Positions 39,896 through 48,297 of a DNA stretch of 64,000 nt are shown here, piece by piece. The first letter of the stretch is position 1; each line of letters opens with the position of its first letter. The DNA comes from JBBROS01 sp965213855 (GTDB taxonomy: Bacteria > Pseudomonadota > Alphaproteobacteria > Acetobacterales > Acetobacteraceae), in NCBI GenBank assembly GCA_965213855.1, contig CBDCAA010000011.1:434001-498000 (forward strand). Reading direction: 5' to 3'. The notes beneath the pieces are model-generated. The model searched no databases. It saw nothing but the letters and a program-made list of their open reading frames with translations, and was not told the DNA's origin. A program made the position numbers and the translations under genes.

Positions 39896-42800
39896 ATGAC
39901 CGATGACCGCGCCACGACGTCCGGAGCCGATTTCGTTGCCGACTGGCACGCCAACGTGGCGCGCCTGCAAGGGACGTATGATCCCAGCCAGGAGCACGAC
40001 AACTGCGGCGTCGGCGTCGTCGCGGCGTTGGACGGCAAGGCACGGCGCGAGGTGGTGCAGGCTGGCATCGACGCGCTCAAGGCGGTGTGGCACCGCGGCG
40101 CTGTCGATGCGGACGGCAAGACCGGGGACGGCGCCGGCATCCACATCGAGATCCCGCAGGACTTCTTCCGCGCGCACATCAGCCGCAGCGGCCACGTGCC
40201 GGGCGACGACCCGATCGCCGTCGGCATGGTGTTCCTGCCGAAGACGGACCTGGGTGCGCAGGAACGCTGCCGGACGATCGTCGAGACCGAGATCCTGGCG
40301 TTCGGCTACGGTATCTATGGCTGGCGCCAGGTGCCGATCGACGTCGAGTGCATCGGCGAGAAGGCGAACGCGACCCGGCCGGAGATCGAGCAGATCATGA
40401 TCCGCGGCCGGGGCGGCAACCCGGCGCAGTTCGAGCGCGACCTGTACGTCATCCGCCGCCGCATCGAGAAGCAGGCGATCGCGGCGCAGGTGAGCGAGTT
40501 CTACATCTGCTCGCTGTCGTGCCGCAGCATCATCTACAAAGGGATGTTCCTGGCCGAGAGCCTGACCCAGTTCTATCCGGATTTGCTGGACGCGCGCTTC
40601 ATCAGCCGGTTCGCGATCTATCACCAGCGCTACAGCACCAACACCTTCCCCACCTGGAAGCTGGCGCAGCCGTTCCGCATGCTCGCGCATAACGGCGAAA
40701 TCAACACGATCAGCGGCAACATCAACTGGATGAAGAGCCATGAGACCCGGCTCGAGGCCGGCGAGCTGGGCCCCTACGTCGACGACGTGAAGCCGGTCGT
40801 GCAGCCGAACGGATCCGATACCGCCAGCCTCGATGGCGTGTTCGAGCTGCTGGTGCGGGCCGGGCGGGATGCGCCGATGGCGAAGGCCCTGATGATCCCT
40901 GCGAGCATCGGCCAGGACGCGACGATGCCGGAGGCGCATCGGGACCTGTTCCTGTATTGCAACGCGGTGATGGAGCCGTGGGACGGGCCGGCGGCGGTGG
41001 CGGCGACGGACGGGCGGTGGGTGATCGCCGGGCTGGACCGCAACGGGCTGCGCCCGCTGCGCTACACCGTCACGGCCAGCAACCTCCTGGTCGTGGGCTC
41101 CGAGGCGGGCATGGTGAAGTTCGCCGAGACGGAGATCGTCGCCAAGGGCCGGGTCGGCCCCGGGCAGACGATCGCGGTCGATCTGGATGCAGCCAAGTTC
41201 TTTAGCGACGAGCAGCTGAAGGACCTGCTGGCGGCCCGGCAGCCCTACGGCGAGTGGGCCAAGCGCATCACCCAGATCGACAACATCGTCAGCACGGATG
41301 CGCCGGAGCCGGTGCGCTACGACGCCGAGCAGCTGCGGCGCCGGCAGCTCGCGGTCGGGCTGTCGCTCGAGGACCTGGAGATGATCCTGCACCCGATGGT
41401 GGAGGACAGCGCCGAGGCGATCGGCAGCATGGGCGACGACACGCCCGTGGCGGTGCTGAGCGAGAAGTACCGTGGCCTGCACCACTATTTCCGCCAGGCC
41501 TTCGCCCAGGTGACGAACCCGCCGATCGATAGCCTGCGCGAAACGCGGGTGATGACGCTGAAGACCCGGCTGGGCAACCTCGGCAACGTGCTCGACGAGG
41601 ATGGCAGCCAGTGCGACCTGCTGCAGTTGGAAAGCCCGGTGCTGTCGAATGCCGAGTTCGACGCCATGGTGGCGTCGCTGGGCACCGGGTCGTGCACGGT
41701 CGACTGCACGTTTTCTGTGGCCGAGGGCGAGGCCGGGCTGCGGGCCGGGATCGACCGCATCCGGCGTGAGGCGGAGGAGAGCGTGCGCGCCGGGTGCGCC
41801 CACGTGATCCTGACGGACGAGAACCAGGGCCCGGAGCGGGCGCCGATCCCGATGATCCTGGCGACCGGCGCCGTCCACACGCATCTGGTGCGGCAGTCCT
41901 TGCGGACGTTCACGAGCCTCAATGTCCGTTGCGCCGAGTGCCTGGACACGCACTATTTTGCCGTCCTCATCGGCGTCGGCGCCACGACGGTGAACGCTTA
42001 TCTGGCGCAGGAAGGCATCGCCGACCGCCAGCGCCGCGGCCTGTTCGGCTCACTCAGCCTCAAGGACGCCGTCAAGCACTACAAGAAGGCGGTCGACAAG
42101 GGGCTGCTGAAGGTGATGTCCAAGATCGGCATCTCGGTCATCAGCAGCTACCGCGGCGGCACCAACTTCGAGGCGATCGGCCTGTCGCGGGCACTGGTGG
42201 CGGAGTTCTTCCCCGGCATGCAGTCGCGCATCAGCGGCATCGGCCTGTCGGGCATCGCGCGCAAGGTGCTCGGGCTGCATGCGGCGGCGTGGGAGGGCGA
42301 GGCGGGGACGCTGCCGGTGGGCGGGATCTACAAGCTGCGCCGTCGGGGCGAGGTGCATGCGTTCGACGGCGGGCTGGTGCACACGCTGCAGCTGGCGGTC
42401 GCGAACGACAGCTACGAGACGTACCGGCGCTATGCGGACGCGATCCGGCGGCAGAAGCCGGTGGCGCTGCGCGACCTGCTGGACTTCCGCACCGACCATG
42501 TGACGCCGATCCCGGTCGACGAGGTCGAGAGCATCACCGAGATCCGCAAGCGCCTCATCGCGCCCGGCATCTCCCTGGGCGCGCTGAGCCCGGAGGCGCA
42601 TGAGACGCTGAGCATCGCCATGAACCGGATCGGCGCGCGCAGCGATAGCGGCGAGGGCGGCGAGGACCCGGCGCGCGCCAAGCCGCGGGCCAACGGCGAC
42701 AACGCGAACAGCGCCATCAAGCAGATCGCCAGCGGGCGGTTCGGGGTGACGGCGGAATACCTCAATGCCTGCCGCGAGATCGAGATCAAGGTCGCCCAAG

Positions 42801-44434
42801 GTGCCAAGCCCGGCGAGGGCGGGCAGTTGCCCGGCTTCAAGGTGACGGGGCTGATCGCCAAGCTGCGGCACTCGACGCCCGGGGTGACATTGATCAGCCC
42901 GCCGCCGCACCACGACATCTACTCGATCGAGGACCTGGCGCAGCTCATCTATGACTTGAAGCAGATCAACCCCGAGGCGACGGTCTGCGTGAAGCTCGTC
43001 AGCCGCAGCGGGATCGGCACGATCGCGGCCGGGGTGGCGAAGGCGAAGGCCGACGCGATCCTGATCAGCGGCCACAGCGGCGGCACCGGCGCCAGCCCGC
43101 AGACGTCAGTGAAGTATGCCGGCCTGCCGTGGGAGATGGGGCTGAGCGAGGCGCACCAGGTGCTCACGTTGAACCGCCTGCGGCACCGGGTGAAGCTCCG
43201 CACCGATGGCGGCATCAAGACCGGGCGGGACGTGGTGATCGCGGCGATGCTGGGCGCCGAGGAGTTCGGCGTGGGCACGGCGAGCCTGGTGGCGATGGGC
43301 TGCATCATGGTGCGGCAGTGCCACAGCAACACCTGCCCGGTCGGTGTCTGCAGCCAGGACGAGGCGCTGCGGGCGAAGTTCGAGGGGACGCCTGAGAAGG
43401 TCATCAACCTGTTCAGCTTCATCGCCGAGGACGTGCGGAACATCCTCGCCAGCCTGGGCAAGAAGCGGCTGGTGGACGTGATCGGACGGACGGAGCTGTT
43501 GCAGCAGGTGAGCCGCGGGTCCGACCTGCTGGACGACCTGGACCTGAACCCGCTGCTGGCGCAGGCGGACCCGGGCGGGCAGGCGCGGTATTGCACGCTG
43601 GAGGGGCGGAACGAGGTGCCGGAGACGCTGGATGCGCAAATGATCCAGGACGCGGCGCCGCTGTTCGGGCGCGGCGAGAAGATGCAGCTGCAATATGCCG
43701 TCCGCAACACGCACCGGGCGATCGGCACGAAGCTGTCGTCGAAGATTACCCGGGCCTATGGCATGACCGGTCTGGCGCCGGGCCACTTGACGGTGCGGCT
43801 GCGCGGGTCGGCCGGGCAGTCGCTGGGGGCGTTTGCGGTGCAGGGATTGAAGCTCGACGTCCTGGGCGAGGCGAACGACTACGTGGGCAAGGGGCTGTCG
43901 GGCGCCATGATCGTGGTGCGGCTGGCGCCGAGTTCGCCGCTCGTGAGCAACCACAACACGATCATCGGCAACACGTGCCTGTATGGCGCGACCGCGGGCG
44001 AGTTGTTCGCGGCCGGCCAGGCGGGTGAGCGTTTCGCGGTGCGCAACAGCGGCGCCAATACCGTCGTGGAAGGCATGGGCAGCAATGGCTGCGAGTACAT
44101 GACGGGCGGCATCGTCGTCTCCTTGGGGGCGGTCGGCGACAATTTCGGCGCCGGGTTCACGGGCGGGCAGGCGTTCCTGTATGACCCGGAGGGGCTGTTC
44201 GAGAAGCGCATCAACCCGGAGACGCTCACGTGGCAACGCGTCGCGCACCCGCACTGGCAAGAGGTGCTGCATGGGCTGGTGCAGCGGCACTTCGACCAGA
44301 CGCAGAGCCGCTACGCGCAGACGCTGCTGAACGACTGGGGCCGGACCTTGCCGCACTTCTGGCAAGTGGTGCCGAAGGAGTATGCGAAGTACCTGCCGGT
44401 CCCGCTCGCGGAAGCGGAGGCGCTGCGGGCGTGA
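39896..44434 (+). CDS. gltB: glutamate synthase (NADPH) large chain
   Basis: Alpha subunit of glutamate synthase, 1512 residues. The N-terminal Ntn amidotransferase starts after a 36-residue propeptide at Cys37 (EHDNCGVG), the glutamine hydrolysis nucleophile. The FMN-binding synthase domain contains the LISGHSGGTGASPQTSVKYAG segment and the [3Fe-4S] cluster ligands Cys1136, Cys1142 and Cys1147 (CIMVRQCHSNTC). The C-terminal GXGXG beta-helix domain is present (TGGIVVSLGAVGDNFGAG). Full length with no frameshift. The operon partner gltD is 650 bases upstream with one unrelated gene between. Confidence 0.97.
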   Translation: MTDDRATTSGADFVADWHANVARLQGTYDPSQEHDNCGVGVVAALDGKARREVVQAGIDALKAVWHRGAVDADGKTGDGAGIHIEIPQDFFRAHISRSGHVPGDDPIAVGMVFLPKTDLGAQERCRTIVETEILAFGYGIYGWRQVPIDVECIGEKANATRPEIEQIMIRGRGGNPAQFERDLYVIRRRIEKQAIAAQVSEFYICSLSCRSIIYKGMFLAESLTQFYPDLLDARFISRFAIYHQRYSTNTFPTWKLAQPFRMLAHNGEINTISGNINWMKSHETRLEAGELGPYVDDVKPVVQPNGSDTASLDGVFELLVRAGRDAPMAKALMIPASIGQDATMPEAHRDLFLYCNAVMEPWDGPAAVAATDGRWVIAGLDRNGLRPLRYTVTASNLLVVGSEAGMVKFAETEIVAKGRVGPGQTIAVDLDAAKFFSDEQLKDLLAARQPYGEWAKRITQIDNIVSTDAPEPVRYDAEQLRRRQLAVGLSLEDLEMILHPMVEDSAEAIGSMGDDTPVAVLSEKYRGLHHYFRQAFAQVTNPPIDSLRETRVMTLKTRLGNLGNVLDEDGSQCDLLQLESPVLSNAEFDAMVASLGTGSCTVDCTFSVAEGEAGLRAGIDRIRREAEESVRAGCAHVILTDENQGPERAPIPMILATGAVHTHLVRQSLRTFTSLNVRCAECLDTHYFAVLIGVGATTVNAYLAQEGIADRQRRGLFGSLSLKDAVKHYKKAVDKGLLKVMSKIGISVISSYRGGTNFEAIGLSRALVAEFFPGMQSRISGIGLSGIARKVLGLHAAAWEGEAGTLPVGGIYKLRRRGEVHAFDGGLVHTLQLAVANDSYETYRRYADAIRRQKPVALRDLLDFRTDHVTPIPVDEVESITEIRKRLIAPGISLGALSPEAHETLSIAMNRIGARSDSGEGGEDPARAKPRANGDNANSAIKQIASGRFGVTAEYLNACREIEIKVAQGAKPGEGGQLPGFKVTGLIAKLRHSTPGVTLISPPPHHDIYSIEDLAQLIYDLKQINPEATVCVKLVSRSGIGTIAAGVAKAKADAILISGHSGGTGASPQTSVKYAGLPWEMGLSEAHQVLTLNRLRHRVKLRTDGGIKTGRDVVIAAMLGAEEFGVGTASLVAMGCIMVRQCHSNTCPVGVCSQDEALRAKFEGTPEKVINLFSFIAEDVRNILASLGKKRLVDVIGRTELLQQVSRGSDLLDDLDLNPLLAQADPGGQARYCTLEGRNEVPETLDAQMIQDAAPLFGRGEKMQLQYAVRNTHRAIGTKLSSKITRAYGMTGLAPGHLTVRLRGSAGQSLGAFAVQGLKLDVLGEANDYVGKGLSGAMIVVRLAPSSPLVSNHNTIIGNTCLYGATAGELFAAGQAGERFAVRNSGANTVVEGMGSNGCEYMTGGIVVSLGAVGDNFGAGFTGGQAFLYDPEGLFEKRINPETLTWQRVAHPHWQEVLHGLVQRHFDQTQSRYAQTLLNDWGRTLPHFWQVVPKEYAKYLPVPLAEAEALRA

Positions 44435-44504
44435 CCCTGCGGCTGACGCGTGGTCCGGGGCAGTCGCTTGCCCCGGCTGTCGCCGCCCGCCATAAGCGGC
44501 GCTG

Positions 44505-45173
44505 ATGCGCCTGCTGTATCATCTCCCGCTCTCGCCATTTTCTCGCAAGGTGCGGCTCGTGCTGGCGGAGAAGAAGCTGGCGTTCGAGATGCGGGTGGAG
44601 AAGGTGTGGGAGCGGCGGCCGGAATACCTGGAGCTGAACCCGGCCAACAAGGTGCCCACGCTGATCGAGGAGAACGGTCTGGTCGTGGCCGATTCCGCGG
44701 TGATCTGCGAGTATCTCGAGGAGGCATACCCGGACACGCCGTTGCTGGGCCACACCTTGGCCGAGCGGGTGGAGGTGCGGCGGCTGGTGGCCTGGTTCGA
44801 CGGCAAGTTCGCCGAGGAGGTGACGGCGAACCTGCTGGGCGAGAAGTTCATGAAGCGACTGCTGGGGCGGGGCAGCGCGGATGCCGGCGCGCTGCGGGCG
44901 GGCTACACCAACCTGCGGCACCACCTGATGTATGTCGGCTGGCTCGCCGAGCACCGGCGGTGGCTCGCGGGCAGCACCCTCTCTTTGGCGGACTTTGCAG
45001 TGGCGGGCCACCTCTCGGCGCTGGACTTCGCCGGCGACGTCGACTGGACGATCTCGGCGCCCGCGCGGGATTGGTATGCGCGGATGAAGTCGCGGCCGAG
45101 TTTTCGGGGCCTGCTCGCGGACCGCGTACCGGGGACGACGCCGCCGCCGCACTATGCAGACCTGGATTTCTAG
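44505..45173 (+). CDS. glutathione S-transferase family protein
   Basis: 222 residues. Thioredoxin-fold N-terminal domain MRLLYHLPLSPFSRKVRLVLAEKKL, with Ser in the SPFSRKVR start of the first helix, and the glutathione gamma-Glu site in LVVADSAVICEYLEE (ADSxxIxxYL). C-terminal all-helical domain includes LSLADFAVAGHLSALDF, a conserved N-capping box. Likely cytosolic detoxification or reductive reaction; substrate class not readable. Follows gltB by 70 bases on the same strand. Confidence 0.92.
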   Translation: MRLLYHLPLSPFSRKVRLVLAEKKLAFEMRVEKVWERRPEYLELNPANKVPTLIEENGLVVADSAVICEYLEEAYPDTPLLGHTLAERVEVRRLVAWFDGKFAEEVTANLLGEKFMKRLLGRGSADAGALRAGYTNLRHHLMYVGWLAEHRRWLAGSTLSLADFAVAGHLSALDFAGDVDWTISAPARDWYARMKSRPSFRGLLADRVPGTTPPPHYADLDF

Positions 45174-45214
45174 CGGTCCAGCGTCGTTGCAACTGCGGCT
45201 GTGAACTCGCGTTG

Positions 45215-45231
45215 GTTGATCGTCGATCAAC
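45215..45231 (+). promoter_or_regulatory. perfect palindrome upstream of the entericidin gene
   Basis: GTTGATCG-T-CGATCAAC, 8-bp arms, centred 28 bases before the entericidin start codon. Its position near the likely transcription start and its symmetry suit an operator for a dimeric regulator, or a short hairpin in the leader. No candidate regulator is encoded beside it. Confidence 0.45.
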
Positions 45232-45250
45232 TTGTCCGAGGAGCATCGTC

Positions 45251-45415
45251 GTGTCCCATCTCTCCACCGTTCGCGCCCTGGCCGTGGCCCTCGCCTTGGC
45301 GGCGCTGGCGCCCATGCTCTCAGCGTGCAACACGACGGCCGGCGCCGGGGCGGACGTGAGCGCCGCCGGCCATGCCGTCACGCGCGGCGCGGACGCGGTG
45401 AAGTCCGGCCTGTAA
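45251..45415 (+). CDS. entericidin-like small lipoprotein
   Basis: 54 residues from a GTG start (GAGGAG upstream). A lipoprotein signal with lipobox LSAC precedes the mature sequence CNTTAGAGADVSAAGHAV, which matches the entericidin A/B pattern (CNTxxGxGxDIxxxGxAI). Entericidins are small envelope lipoproteins linked to stress and autolysis. Single gene with its own palindrome upstream and a hairpin downstream, suggesting independent control. The usual antidote-toxin pair of E. coli is not present. Confidence 0.82.
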   Translation: MSHLSTVRALAVALALAALAPMLSACNTTAGAGADVSAAGHAVTRGADAVKSGL

Positions 45416-45441
45416 GCTTTCGTTCCCTCGGGCTGGCGCGG

Positions 45442-45468
45442 CGGCGGCAAGCGCGTAGGCTGCCGCCG
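45442..45468 (+). terminator. hairpin after the entericidin gene
   Basis: CGGCGGCA/TGCCGCCG (45442-45449 with 45461-45468), 11-base loop, 27 bases after the stop. No T tract; position before the acyl-CoA dehydrogenase gene suggests a terminator or pause. Confidence 0.35.
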
Positions 45469-45487
45469 ACGACGGATGGGGGAACGT

Positions 45488-46627
45488 ATGGACTTCGACC
45501 TCAGCGACGACCAGCGGCTGCTGAAGGATAGCGTCGACCGGCTGGTCAAGGACCGGTACGGGTTCGAGGCGCGCCGAGCCTATCGTGCGGAGCCGGACGG
45601 CTGGAGCCGTGTCGTCTGGTCGTCATTGGCGGAACTCGGTTTGCTGGGCCTGCCGTTTGCCGAGGCCGAAGGCGGGTTCGGCGGGGGGCCTGTCGAGACC
45701 GCCCTGGTGATGGAGGCGTTCGGCCGCGGTCTGGTGATCGAGCCGTATTTTGCCAGTGTCGTCCTATGCGGCGCGCTGTTGCGCCATGGGGCCTCGGCCG
45801 AGCAGCGGGCGGCATTGACGGCCGGGCTTGCCTCCGGCGATCGGGTATTGGCCTACGCGCAGGCCGAACGGCAGTCGCGCTTCGCCCTTAACGATATCAA
45901 AACCATTGCCAGGCAAGATGGAGCCGGCTGGCGGATCGACGGCCAGAAAGGTCTCGTGCTGCATGGGGATAGCGCTGACACGTTGCTGGTGTCCGCCCGG
46001 GTGTCTGGAGGTGAGCGGGACCGCGATGGTATCGGCCTTTTTCGGGTCGAGGGAGAGGCGCCCGGCGTCGTGCGGCAGGGCTACCCCACGCAGGACGGGA
46101 TGCGGGCGGCCGAGATCACATTCGAGAATGCCGAAGCGATTGCGCTTGGAGAGCCTGGCCGCGCCTTGCCGGCCATGGAACGGGCGGAGGACGAGGCGAT
46201 CGCCGCCCTGTGCGCCGAGGCGGTCGGGCTGATGACGGTCATGCACGAGATGACGGTCGACTACCTCAAGACCCGCAAGCAGTTCGGCCGGGCGATCGGC
46301 GAGAACCAGGCGCTGCAGCACCGGGCCGTCGACATGTATGTGGCGCTCGAGCAGGCACGGAGCATGTCGCTCTATGCGACCATGATGGCCGGCGCCGACG
46401 ACGAGACGGAGCGGCGGCGCGCCATTCACGCGGCCAAGGTGCAGATCGGGCAGTCGGGCCGGCATATCGGGCACGAGGCGGTTCAGCTGCACGGCGGTAT
46501 CGGCATGACGATGGAGTATGCGGTCGGGCACTACTTCAAGCGCATGACCATGATCGAGCGCGGCTTCGGCGACACGCAAACCCACCTGAGCGCGCTGGCC
46601 CGGCTCGGCGGTCTCATCGCGGCCTGA
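45488..46627 (+). CDS. acyl-CoA dehydrogenase
   Basis: 379 residues. FAD-dependent alpha,beta-dehydrogenation of acyl-CoA in the cytoplasm. The N-terminal helical domain starts MDFDLSDDQRLLKDSVDRLV. The C-terminal half shows YLKTRKQFGRAIGENQALQHRAVDM, the standard FAD/substrate region, and AVQLHGGIGMTMEYAVGHYFKRM, with the flavin-loop QLHGGIG and the Glu at the usual catalytic position. GGGGGAAC precedes the ATG at 45488. Its stop overlaps the next gene's start (TGATG). Chain-length preference not assignable. Confidence 0.93.
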   Translation: MDFDLSDDQRLLKDSVDRLVKDRYGFEARRAYRAEPDGWSRVVWSSLAELGLLGLPFAEAEGGFGGGPVETALVMEAFGRGLVIEPYFASVVLCGALLRHGASAEQRAALTAGLASGDRVLAYAQAERQSRFALNDIKTIARQDGAGWRIDGQKGLVLHGDSADTLLVSARVSGGERDRDGIGLFRVEGEAPGVVRQGYPTQDGMRAAEITFENAEAIALGEPGRALPAMERAEDEAIAALCAEAVGLMTVMHEMTVDYLKTRKQFGRAIGENQALQHRAVDMYVALEQARSMSLYATMMAGADDETERRRAIHAAKVQIGQSGRHIGHEAVQLHGGIGMTMEYAVGHYFKRMTMIERGFGDTQTHLSALARLGGLIAA

Positions 46628-47412
46628 TGCTTGCCGTGCGGACCTGGCGCGCTCGGCCCTTGGGCGCGGCGCTCACGATCGCTGCGCTGCTGACGGCGGC
46701 GGTGGGGACGGGTGGCGCGGGGCCGCACCGGGCGTTGCCGCAATATGGGCCGCCGCCGCCACCAACCCCGTTCGAGATGTGCGAGCAGGCCGTCGTCGCG
46801 GCGCGGCCGAAGCACATGCCGGAGACGCTGATGGCAGCGATCAGCCGGGTCGAGAGCGGGCGGTTGGACGCCGAGACGGGGCGGGCTCGGCCCTGGCCGT
46901 GGACGATCAATGTCAACGGCATCGGCTATTACTTCCCGACCAAGGAGCAGGCCATCGCCAGCGTCGCCGACCTGGAGGCCAAGGGCACGCGCTCGATCGA
47001 CGTCGGCTGCATGCAGGTGAACCTGTTCTTCCACCCGACGGCGTTCGCGACGTTGGACGATGCGTTCGATCCAGGCACGAACGCCGCCTACGCGGCGCGC
47101 TTCCTCGTCGCACTCTATGGCCAAACCGGCGATTGGCCGCTGGCGACCGCGTTGTATCACTCGCAGACACAGGAACTCGGTGAGGACTACCAGCGGCGGG
47201 TGTTCGGGCAGGTGATGACGCCCATGGGTCCGCCGCGCCCGGCGCCCGGAACGGCGGCGGCCAGCCCGTACGCAGCCTTCCCCCCGGCCGTGACGGCTTT
47301 TGCGGCGTTCCCTTCGGCAAACCTCGCGTTCGGTGCGTTCGCGCCAGCCTCGGCGCCCACCGCCAAGACGGGCGGCCGGTTCGCGATGGGTCAGACCACC
47401 GCGCGCCGATAG
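46627..47412 (+). CDS. lytic transglycosylase (SLT) with Ala/Phe-rich tail
   Basis: 261 residues. A signal-type N-terminus (about 30 residues), a Pro-rich linker (YGPPPPPTPF) and an SLT lysozyme-like domain. The catalytic Glu is at about residue 76 in AISRVESGR, and DVGCMQVNLFFHP and ARFLVALYGQTGDW are the other family blocks. The last 55 residues are low-complexity (ASPYAAFPPAVTAFAAF, then NLAFGAFAPAS), repeating AF/AAF units. Coupled to the acyl-CoA dehydrogenase by TGATG without a functional reason. Overlaps the convergent DUF2189 gene by 22 bases. Confidence 0.87.
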   Translation: MLAVRTWRARPLGAALTIAALLTAAVGTGGAGPHRALPQYGPPPPPTPFEMCEQAVVAARPKHMPETLMAAISRVESGRLDAETGRARPWPWTINVNGIGYYFPTKEQAIASVADLEAKGTRSIDVGCMQVNLFFHPTAFATLDDAFDPGTNAAYAARFLVALYGQTGDWPLATALYHSQTQELGEDYQRRVFGQVMTPMGPPRPAPGTAAASPYAAFPPAVTAFAAFPSANLAFGAFAPASAPTAKTGGRFAMGQTTARR

Positions 47413-48176
47413 AGGTGCCAGGTGGCGTGGCCGAGGATGGGCATCGCGACTGCGAGGCCGACGAAGAACGGGAGGCAGCCGAGGGCAAGCAGGCCGGCGA
47501 CCACAAGCCCCCAGGCGGCCATCGTAGCGGGGTTGCGCAGCACGACGCGAAGCGAAGTCTGCACCGCGACGACCGGGCTGCAGGCACGATCGAGCATCAT
47601 CGGAAACGACACGGCCGAGAGCGCCAGCACGACCAAGGCGAACGCCAAGCCGACAAGATTGCCGAGCAGGATGAGCTTGATGCCCCCCGGGCCGTGCGCG
47701 ACCATCTCCAAAAAGCCGCCGATGCTGCCCGGCACGGTCTGGTGGATCGTGCCCTGATAGATCGCCTTCGCGCTGAGCATCCAAAAGCCGAACACCAGCA
47801 GCAGCATCAGGCCCAACGCGATGATCCCGGGCAGGCCTGGCGAGCGCAGCACGTCGAAGGCGTTCAGCCACGAGACGTCCTGACCGCGTTCGCGCCGGCG
47901 GCTGAGCGCATAGAGGCCGACCGCGAGCACCGGGCCCATGAGCGACAGCCCGGCGATGAGGGGGAACAGCAGCGGCAGAAGGTCGTCCGTTGCGGTGCGC
48001 GCGGCAACCAGGCCGATGACGGGGTAGAGCAGACAAAGGAAGATGAGCTGCGTCGGGATCGCCTTGAAGTCCTCGATCCCGTCGTGCAGCGCCGCGCGGA
48101 TGTCGCGAATGCCGATCTGGCGCACTTCGGGGCGGACGTCGGCAACCGCGTCGGTGACGGGCAGAGCAACGGCCAT
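47391..48176 (-). CDS. DUF2189 membrane protein
   Basis: 261 residues with about six membrane helices. A short N-terminal soluble part (MAVALPVTDAVADVRPEVRQI) leads into IRDIRAALHDGIEDFKAIPTQL, the first helices. RRRERGQDVSWLNAFDVLRSP, a loop with the conserved W, and ATWHLYRRAV at the end are typical DUF2189, a family found with cytochrome c oxidase-related proteins in some genomes. Single gene; function unknown. Convergent overlap with the transglycosylase gene. Confidence 0.9.
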   Translation of the reverse strand: MAVALPVTDAVADVRPEVRQIGIRDIRAALHDGIEDFKAIPTQLIFLCLLYPVIGLVAARTATDDLLPLLFPLIAGLSLMGPVLAVGLYALSRRRERGQDVSWLNAFDVLRSPGLPGIIALGLMLLLVFGFWMLSAKAIYQGTIHQTVPGSIGGFLEMVAHGPGGIKLILLGNLVGLAFALVVLALSAVSFPMMLDRACSPVVAVQTSLRVVLRNPATMAAWGLVVAGLLALGCLPFFVGLAVAMPILGHATWHLYRRAVV

Positions 48177-48297
48177 CTTCTATCTCCTCCTGGACGGGAC
48201 CGGATGCTTGCCCGGTCCTCGTTTGGCTGCCGACGTTACGGCCTTGGTTCGGCCAAATGCACGTCAATTCGGCATGACGGGCGGCTTGCTTGGCTCA

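Noticed and set aside
39848..41953. 700-codon open frame antisense to gltB
   Set aside because: Composition is biased (Arg, His, Asp, Gln) and gltB on the other strand is full length with all motifs.
46870..47410. Possible toxin-antitoxin or CRISPR-like repeats in the transglycosylase tail
   Set aside because: The repeated units are irregular amino-acid patterns, not DNA direct repeats with spacers.
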